Source: Natronomonas sp.
GTDB taxonomy: Archaea > Halobacteriota > Halobacteria > Halobacteriales > Haloarculaceae
Direction: 5' to 3'
Length of the DNA: 12,248 nt
Assembly: GCA_007135435.1 (NCBI GenBank)
Contig: SLIW01000084.1
Coordinates: 1 to 12,248 of the forward strand
Shown: positions 8,003-12,248 of the stretch, piece after piece
How positions within the stretch are numbered: position 1 is the stretch's first letter
Layout: each line of letters begins with the position of its first letter
Translations under genes and position numbers: made by a program
The notes under the pieces: model-generated
The model's input: only the letters and a program-made list of their open reading frames with translations
Databases searched by the model: none
What the model was told of the DNA's origin: nothing

Positions 8003-8404
8003 ATGCCAGAGTTCGAGGTCACGGCCGAGCGCATCACGGTCTTCCACGTCGGTGACGAGTACCTCTTCACCCACTACTTCGACAGGGAGGACGTCTTCGA
8101 CGAGCTCCGGGCGTACTACGACCGGAGCGCCTACCGCTTCGCGGTCCCCGCCGACGAGTTCGAAGCCGTCCGCGAGTTCCTCGAGACGGAGTACTTCGAA
8201 CCGGTGGTCGTCGACGACCTCGAACCGTACTGCGTCGTCACGGAGAAGTACACCGAGCACGCCGACATCCTCCGGAACTCGGTCGCCCACTGGGAACGAG
8301 CCGACCACCTGTTCTTCCTGCTGAAGGACGAACTCTCGGTGCGCGAGGCGGTCGAACGCGGGGCGACTCCGGTCGAGGAGACGGAATTCGTCGTCGGATT
8401 GTAG
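8003..8404 (+). CDS. Uncharacterised acidic haloarchaeal protein (133 aa)
   Basis: I do not recognise a named family, though the sequence looks like a conserved haloarchaeal protein rather than a chance frame. It is strongly acidic and its codon use is typical. Visible features from ATG 8003 are MPEFEVTAERITVFHVGDEY at 1-20, an alpha/beta pattern with many aromatic residues (LFTHYFD, AYYDRSAYRF), a V-V-V-D-D-L-E-P-Y core at 68-76, and a C-terminal helix ending in V-V-G-L. It has no signal peptide, membrane segment or cysteine cluster. ATG 7997 would add two residues; a longer frame back to 7943 runs through the inverted repeat and has a basic, unrelated N-terminus, so 8003 is preferred. The right arm of the 108-base element ends at 7998, so this gene's start may be controlled by it. 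Confidence 0.8.
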   Translation: MPEFEVTAERITVFHVGDEYLFTHYFDREDVFDELRAYYDRSAYRFAVPADEFEAVREFLETEYFEPVVVDDLEPYCVVTEKYTEHADILRNSVAHWERADHLFFLLKDELSVREAVERGATPVEETEFVVGL

Positions 8405-8462
8405 TCGCGTCGAGAGACACGGTCGTCCAGCGACGGAACGAGCATGCCTGCGGTCATCGATG

Positions 8463-8485
8463 ACCCACCACTTTTTCGGGTGGGT
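8463..8485 (+). terminator. Hairpin with T run in the loop, downstream of the 133-aa gene
   Basis: ACCCACC (8463-8469) pairs perfectly with GGTGGGT (8479-8485) around a 9-base loop containing TTTTT. It lies about 60 bases after the stop codon. A T run in the loop rather than after the stem is unlike a bacterial terminator, but oligo-T alone can end archaeal transcription, so a terminator role is reasonable. Confidence 0.45.
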
Positions 8486-8583
8486 TGAACGAATTCGAAT
8501 TCTCCCCCATCCCCCGCAGTGTGGCGATCGATACGAGGCGATACTGGTTGCAGTCTCGTGGATGTCGGTCCCCTCGCCCGGGA

Positions 8584-8601
8584 ATAACCCCGGGGTGTTA
8601 T
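8584..8601. repeat. Operator-like imperfect palindrome upstream of the M20 gene
   Basis: ATAAC (8584-8588) and GTTAT (8597-8601) flank the GC core CCCGGGGT; the central ACCCCGGGGT (8587-8596) is itself a perfect palindrome. It lies about 75-90 bases before the M20 start, a position where a regulator could act. No nearby regulator gene is seen. Confidence 0.3.
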
Positions 8602-8673
8602 CGTCTTCGCCCTCTTCGATACGACGACGTCCCGTTCCACGGTAAACGCGAACCAGATCATAGGTGAGATCGA

Positions 8674-9942
8674 ATGTCCGAACCGACGTCACGACCGCCG
8701 ATCGAGTTCCTGCGCGAGCGCCGAGCGGCGGTCGCGGACACCGCTCTCGAGCTCCTGTCGTACGATACCCAGACTCCACCGGGCCAGACGCGTGCCATCG
8801 TCGACTGGATCGACGCCCGGTTCGCGGCGCTCGGGCTGGCGACCGAGCAGTACGCGGTCGATCCGGCGAAACCGAACCTGGTCGCGACCCTGGAGGGGCG
8901 CACCGACCGCGTGCTCTGTCTCAACGGACACGTCGATACCGTCCCCTTCGACGCGGACGAGTGGACCCGCGACCCGGTGGGCGAACGTGACGGCGACCGG
9001 GTGTACGGCCGCGGTGCCACGGACATGAAGGGTCAGATCGCGTCGATGCTGTCGACGGCCCGGGCGTACGTCGAGACCGACACGATTCCACCGGTCACGC
9101 TGCAGTTCGTGATCGTGAGCGACGAGGAGGTCGGCGGCGACGCCGGACTCCCGGCGCTCCTCGCGGCCGATCGGATCCAGGCCGACGCGTGCGTCATCGG
9201 CGAGCCGACCTGCGCCGAGGGTCGTCACTCGGTCACGGTGGCGGACCGCGGCAGCATCTGGCTCACGCTGGAGGCACGCGGGCACGCCGCCCACGGCTCC
9301 CGGCCGATGCTCGGCACGAACGCCATCGACCGCCTCTACGACGCCATCACCTTGTTGCGGGAGCGGTTTGGGACTATCGCGCTCGACGTCGATCCATCGC
9401 TCGAGGCGATCATCGAGGAGTCCGTGGCCTACTACGGACCGCTCATGGGTGAGTCGACGGTCAGGGAGCTCTTCGAACACCCGACGATCAACCTCGGGAC
9501 GATCGAGGGTGGCGAATCCATCAACAGCGTCCCCCAGTTCGCCCGCGCCCGGATCGACATCCGACTGACCGCCGGCGTGGACACACCCGAGATACTCTCG
9601 GAGATCCGCGCCTGTGCCGACGACTGTCGGGGCGTCACGATGACGGACGTCTCCTGGAGCGTCGGGACCGCCGAGCCGATCGACGGCCCGCTCGTCGAGG
9701 CCGTCGCGTCTGCGGCGACGGAGGTGACGGGCGAACGGATCTACCGTCGGAGTGCGACCGGTGGTGGCGACGCGAAGAAGCTCCGGAACGCCGGGATCCC
9801 CACCGTCGAGTTCGCCCTCGGGACCGATACGGTTCATGCGGTCGACGAGTATACGACCGTGGATGCGCTCGTCGACAACGCGTCGATCTACGCACTCCTC
9901 CCCGGTGCATACGCGAACCAGGTAGCCGACACTGGCGGCTGA
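8674..9942 (+). CDS. M20-family metallopeptidase/deacylase (ArgE/DapE-like)
   Basis: The product has 422 residues, normal for M20A enzymes. All metal-site residues are present: His86 in GHVDTVP, Asp117 in GATDMKG, the pair Glu151-Glu152 in SDEEVGG (general base and ligand), Glu177 in IGEPT and His388 in DTVHAVDE. The lid/dimerisation domain spans about 190-310 with RGHAAHGSRP at 202-211. Family members hydrolyse amide bonds of N-acyl amino acids or small peptides in the cytoplasm using two zinc or cobalt ions. The sequence does not separate N-acetylornithine deacetylase, succinyl-diaminopimelate desuccinylase and dipeptidase activity, and no arginine or lysine biosynthesis gene is nearby. ATG 8674 begins the expected N-terminus, and AGGTGAG at 8661-8667 is a possible Shine-Dalgarno site. 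The C-terminal stop lies inside a 22-base tandem duplication. Confidence 0.92.
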   Translation: MSEPTSRPPIEFLRERRAAVADTALELLSYDTQTPPGQTRAIVDWIDARFAALGLATEQYAVDPAKPNLVATLEGRTDRVLCLNGHVDTVPFDADEWTRDPVGERDGDRVYGRGATDMKGQIASMLSTARAYVETDTIPPVTLQFVIVSDEEVGGDAGLPALLAADRIQADACVIGEPTCAEGRHSVTVADRGSIWLTLEARGHAAHGSRPMLGTNAIDRLYDAITLLRERFGTIALDVDPSLEAIIEESVAYYGPLMGESTVRELFEHPTINLGTIEGGESINSVPQFARARIDIRLTAGVDTPEILSEIRACADDCRGVTMTDVSWSVGTAEPIDGPLVEAVASAATEVTGERIYRRSATGGGDAKKLRNAGIPTVEFALGTDTVHAVDEYTTVDALVDNASIYALLPGAYANQVADTGG

Positions 9943-9970
9943 CTCGGTCGACACTGAAGGCTGACTCAGC
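9927..9970 (+). repeat. 22-base tandem duplication across the M20 stop codon
   Basis: Two adjacent copies of a 22-base unit (9927-9948 and 9949-9970) match at 18 of 22 positions; both begin CGACACTG and contain GGCTGACTC. The stop codon TGA (9940-9942) lies in the first copy and the same TGA recurs in the second. The following bases (CGGCACCGGCCACTG...) may be a third, decayed copy. This looks like slippage at the gene's 3' end. Confidence 0.65.
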
Positions 9971-10106
9971 CGGCACCGGCCACTGTTACTCGGAGGCATC
10001 GGGAATGTCAACCTTTCGAGGGCGCCGACCGCAGCGGCGTAACTCTATGGGCGTCACGATCGGATGGTGTCATTCACGCCGCCGCCGGCGCACTCGGCGT
10101 CCGGAC

Positions 10107-10113
10107 TTTATTA
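10107..10113 (+). promoter_or_regulatory. TATA box of the PPOX gene
   Basis: TTTATTA is centred about 28 bases before GTG 10138, the position expected for a leaderless haloarchaeal mRNA. It stands out because the surrounding DNA is GC-rich. Confidence 0.7.
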
Positions 10114-10121
10114 CCATCGGC

Positions 10122-10131
10122 ACCGTACGGT
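10122..10131. promoter_or_regulatory. Candidate operator: 10-base palindrome
   Basis: ACCGTACGGT is a perfect palindrome between the TATA box and the GTG start, covering about -16 to -7 relative to the start codon. A protein bound here would block the initiation complex, so a repressor site is plausible. Chance occurrence of a 10-base palindrome cannot be excluded. Confidence 0.4.
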
Positions 10132-10137
10132 GGGGCA

Positions 10138-10620
10138 GTGACGATCGACGAATTCGAGACCTACGGCGTCGAGCGCATGGACGGGGAAGCGATCGGGAGC
10201 TTCCTGACGGCCCAGCGCGTGGGCGTCCTCGGCCTCCCGACCGATCGACTCCCGTACATGATCCCTATCTCGTACGCCTTCGACGGGGAGTCGAACCTCT
10301 ACTTCAGCTACCTCGTCGGTGAGACGAGCCAGAAGGCCATCCTGACCGAGGAGACTGCCGTCGCGAGCTTCCTTGTGTTCGACGCACGCTCGGAGTACAT
10401 GTGGCGGAGCGTCGCGCTCGAGGGGACCCTCTCGCCGGTACCCCAGGAGGATGTCGACTCGCTCGTCGATTCCATGGAGGGGCTCTGGCGACCGGACGCG
10501 CTCGAGCGCGCGAGCGAGGTCGAGGACAGCCAGCTGTATCGCTTCGAGATACAGAACCGGACGGGCGTCAAACACCTCGTCACCCCGCCAGGGATGGACC
10601 CCGAGGAATCCGACGGCTGA
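10138..10620 (+). CDS. PPOX-class (pyridoxamine 5'-phosphate oxidase family) FMN-binding protein
   Basis: The product has 160 residues with the FMN-binding split-barrel pattern. It shows FLTAQRVGVLGLPTD at 22-36, P-Y-M-I-P-I-S-Y-A-F at 39-48, L-Y-F-S-Y-L-V-G at 54-61 with S-Q-K-A at 64-67 (Lys66, a likely flavin phosphate contact), and W-R-S-V-A-L-E-G-T-L at 89-98. This is the broad haloarchaeal group usually named 'pyridoxamine 5'-phosphate oxidase family'. True vitamin B6 oxidase activity is unlikely to be the rule in it, and F420- or heme-using relatives exist. The start is GTG 10138, supported by a TATA box 28 bases upstream and by the family-like start T-I-D-E-F-E-T-Y-G-V-E-R-M. It is expressed from its own promoter. 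Confidence 0.88.
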   Translation: MTIDEFETYGVERMDGEAIGSFLTAQRVGVLGLPTDRLPYMIPISYAFDGESNLYFSYLVGETSQKAILTEETAVASFLVFDARSEYMWRSVALEGTLSPVPQEDVDSLVDSMEGLWRPDALERASEVEDSQLYRFEIQNRTGVKHLVTPPGMDPEESDG

Positions 10621-10721
10621 CGTCGGTTCGCGGCGCTGGGACGTGGTGGAACTGGGAGCCTCAGTTGCACCACGGACGGTTCGGTCAATTGGCCCTGGCG
10701 GGTTCGGCGGGGTGCCGGTAG

Positions 10722-10727
10722 TATTAA
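10722..10727 (+). promoter_or_regulatory. TATA box of the FAD oxidoreductase gene
   Basis: TATTAA is centred about 28 bases before GTG 10753, matching a leaderless transcript. Together with the 130-base gap after the PPOX gene, it suggests an independent promoter. Confidence 0.65.
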
Positions 10728-10752
10728 TCTGGAAGATCACGCTTCGCTATAC

Positions 10753-11901
10753 GTGACCGACTACGATTCCGTCGTCGTCGGGGGCGGCATCGTGGGTTCG
10801 GCGACCGCGTATCACCTGGCCCGCGAGGGGTTCGAGACGCTGTTGATCGACCGGGGAGACGCCGGCCGGGCGACCGCCGCTGGAGCCGGGATCGTCTTTC
10901 CCGCGACGTCGAGCCTGAACGAGTCTCCGGACTGGTTCGAGTTCGCACTCCACGCCGCAGACCACTATCCAGTCCTGGCGTCCGAACTCGATCGGTACGA
11001 CCACACCTACACCCGTCCGGGGCTCCTCGCCGTCGCTGTCGACGCTGATGAGGTGGGCGCTTTCGAGGAGTCGAAGCGCAGAGCAGAGCGACGGAGCGAC
11101 GAACACGGACACCCGAGGCCGGGTCGGTTCGAGGAGGTCTCGCCCGAACGAGCACGGGAGCTGTACCCACCGCTGTCGGGGGTCGAACGAGCGATGTTCT
11201 ACGAGGACGGTGCCCGCGTGAACGGGCAGGCGTTCGCGAGTTCCCTACGCCAGGCGAGCGCCGCGGCGGGAGCGACCATCCACGATGGCGACGTGACGGG
11301 GATACTCGTCGATCAGGGAATCGTGGGTGGAGTCGAGACGGCCGAGGGGGACACCTACTCCGCCGATACCGTCGTGGTGGCCGGCGGGGCGTGGTCGCCC
11401 GATCTCGCCACCGACATCGGCGTCGATATCCCGGTTGAGCCACAGCGAGGGCAGATCCTGCACCTGGACGTCGGACCGCTCGGGCACACACGACCGACGG
11501 AGGGGTGGCCCATCCTGAAGGCGTTCCGCGGCCACTACCAGGTCCCGTGGCCCGACGACCAGGTCGCCTGTGGGGCGACCAGGGAGTCCGGGACGGGATT
11601 CGAGCCGCACGTCACGCTGGGGGGTCTCCAGGAGGTGTCGACCGAAGCGTTGCGCGTCGCCTCCGGCCTGGACGAGGCCCACCACCTGGAGACACGCGTC
11701 GGACTCCGCCCGGCCTCGGCCGATGGCCTCCCCATCATCGGCCCGGTTCCCGAAATCGAGGGGGCGTACCTCGCGACCGGCCACGGGCCGACCGGACTCA
11801 CGCTCGGTCCCTACAGTGGGCGAGTTGTCGCCGATCTCGTTCTCGGCGAGAGCCCCGAGGTGGACATCTCACCGTTCCGGGTCGAGCGTTTCCGTGCGTG
11901 A
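10753..11901 (+). CDS. FAD-dependent oxidoreductase, DAO family (DadA/SoxB/ThiO-like)
   Basis: The product has 382 residues, typical for the family. The Rossmann motif G-G-G-I-V-G is at 10-15 and Asp33 (LLIDRGD) binds the FAD ribose. G-A-G-I-V-F-P at 44-50 is at the flavin, V-V-V-A-G-G-A-W-S at 207-215 is the second FAD motif, and P-V-E-P-Q-R-G-Q is at 227-234. The C-terminal signature GLRPASADGLPIIGP is at 317-331, then ATGHGPTGLTLGP at 341-353. Members oxidise amines such as D-amino acids, glycine, sarcosine or related compounds. The typical GHxxxG active-site segment is present, but the substrate cannot be assigned. GTG 10753 is chosen because of the TATA box 28 bases upstream and because the N-terminal beta strand begins at once (T-D-Y-D-S-V-V-V-G). 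No partner subunits are nearby. Confidence 0.92.
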   Translation: MTDYDSVVVGGGIVGSATAYHLAREGFETLLIDRGDAGRATAAGAGIVFPATSSLNESPDWFEFALHAADHYPVLASELDRYDHTYTRPGLLAVAVDADEVGAFEESKRRAERRSDEHGHPRPGRFEEVSPERARELYPPLSGVERAMFYEDGARVNGQAFASSLRQASAAAGATIHDGDVTGILVDQGIVGGVETAEGDTYSADTVVVAGGAWSPDLATDIGVDIPVEPQRGQILHLDVGPLGHTRPTEGWPILKAFRGHYQVPWPDDQVACGATRESGTGFEPHVTLGGLQEVSTEALRVASGLDEAHHLETRVGLRPASADGLPIIGPVPEIEGAYLATGHGPTGLTLGPYSGRVVADLVLGESPEVDISPFRVERFRA

Positions 11902-12203
11902 ACGCTGCATGCTCGACAACGCGATCAAACGCCATCCACAGTGACGAGGTAGCGTCCAGTTCCTTCATGCCTCAGCCCCCTCTACCCCTGTATACGGACG
12001 ATCCTCTCGCAACAACTCGGGTATCACCCTGCGTTGCCGTTCTCGTTCGCTGGGAATCGCCGCGCTCGCTTATCCAGCTGGCGTCCGTACGTCGGAAACG
12101 TGACGCCGTCACCTGAATCGAGGTCACGTGCCGGGACCCAGACCAGTAGCGAGTCACCGATCAACACCACCGGCACCCATCAGCACGCATCACCGACCCA
12201 CCG
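11902..12203. other. Intergenic stretch; a palindrome but no gene seen
   Basis: This gap of 302 bases separates the oxidoreductase from the last, truncated gene. A minus-strand frame at 11972-12157 is Arg/Ser/Thr-rich and unlike a haloarchaeal protein, so it is not called. GTGACG-C-CGTCAC (12100-12112) is a 13-base palindrome, and CACGTG lies at 12125-12130. Either could be a regulator site for the last gene. No TATA box or terminator is convincing. Confidence 0.4.
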
Positions 12204-12248
12204 ATGACGACCAACTTCGAGGACACCCACGCCATCCAGCGGCTCAAA
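12204..12248 (+). CDS. Start of an unidentified gene (runs off the right edge)
   Basis: ATG 12204 opens a frame of 15 codons to the window edge: MTTNFEDTHAIQRLK. Codon use is haloarchaeal (third positions mostly C or G) and the start is acidic, so a real gene is likely, but 15 residues are too few to identify it. There is no Shine-Dalgarno site in the CA-rich DNA just upstream, consistent with a leaderless start. Confidence 0.5.
   Translation, partial: MTTNFEDTHAIQRLK

Noticed and set aside
11972..12157. 61-codon minus-strand frame in the last intergenic gap
   Set aside because: Arg/Ser/Thr-rich composition without acidic bias or motifs, and no start signals.

Overview
The window reads as chromosome from a halophilic archaeon (Halobacteria). 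Coding regions are GC-rich with strongly GC-biased third positions, the predicted proteins are rich in Asp and Glu, and several genes have a TATA-like box about 26-28 bases before the start codon, as expected for leaderless haloarchaeal mRNAs. One secreted protein combines a twin-arginine signal with a PGF-CTERM tail, a haloarchaeal arrangement. No rRNA, CRISPR array, integrase, intact transposase or phage gene was seen.

Layout. At the left edge is the start of a phosphoribosyltransferase gene (minus strand), divergent from an alpha/beta hydrolase of the dienelactone hydrolase type. Then come a tRNA-Ser(GGA), a small UPF0339/DUF1508 protein and a 69-base nested inverted repeat. Three minus-strand genes follow: an SDR dehydrogenase with a clear Shine-Dalgarno site, a SAM methyltransferase with a well-placed TATA box before a GTG start, and an MgtC/SapB-DUF4010 membrane protein. 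About 900 bases without a convincing gene follow, ending in an AT-rich patch.

The right half is all plus strand: a Tat-exported, eight-bladed PQQ-type beta-propeller with a Thr/Pro stalk and PGF-CTERM anchor; a 49-residue double-CxxC zinc-ribbon protein; a conserved-looking acidic protein of 133 residues; an M20 metallopeptidase; a PPOX/FMN split-barrel protein; a DAO-type FAD oxidoreductase; and the first 15 codons of an unidentified gene.

These genes mostly look like independent transcription units rather than one pathway. Gaps are 100-300 bases and several genes carry their own promoter. The M20 hydrolase and the DAO oxidoreductase could both act on amino acids, but the sequence does not establish this.

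I did not find a clear new multi-gene system. The most unexplained structure is a perfect 16-base inverted repeat (7891-7906 and 7983-7998), with a second 8-base inverted repeat nested inside. It fills the whole space between the zinc-ribbon stop codon and the start of the next gene.
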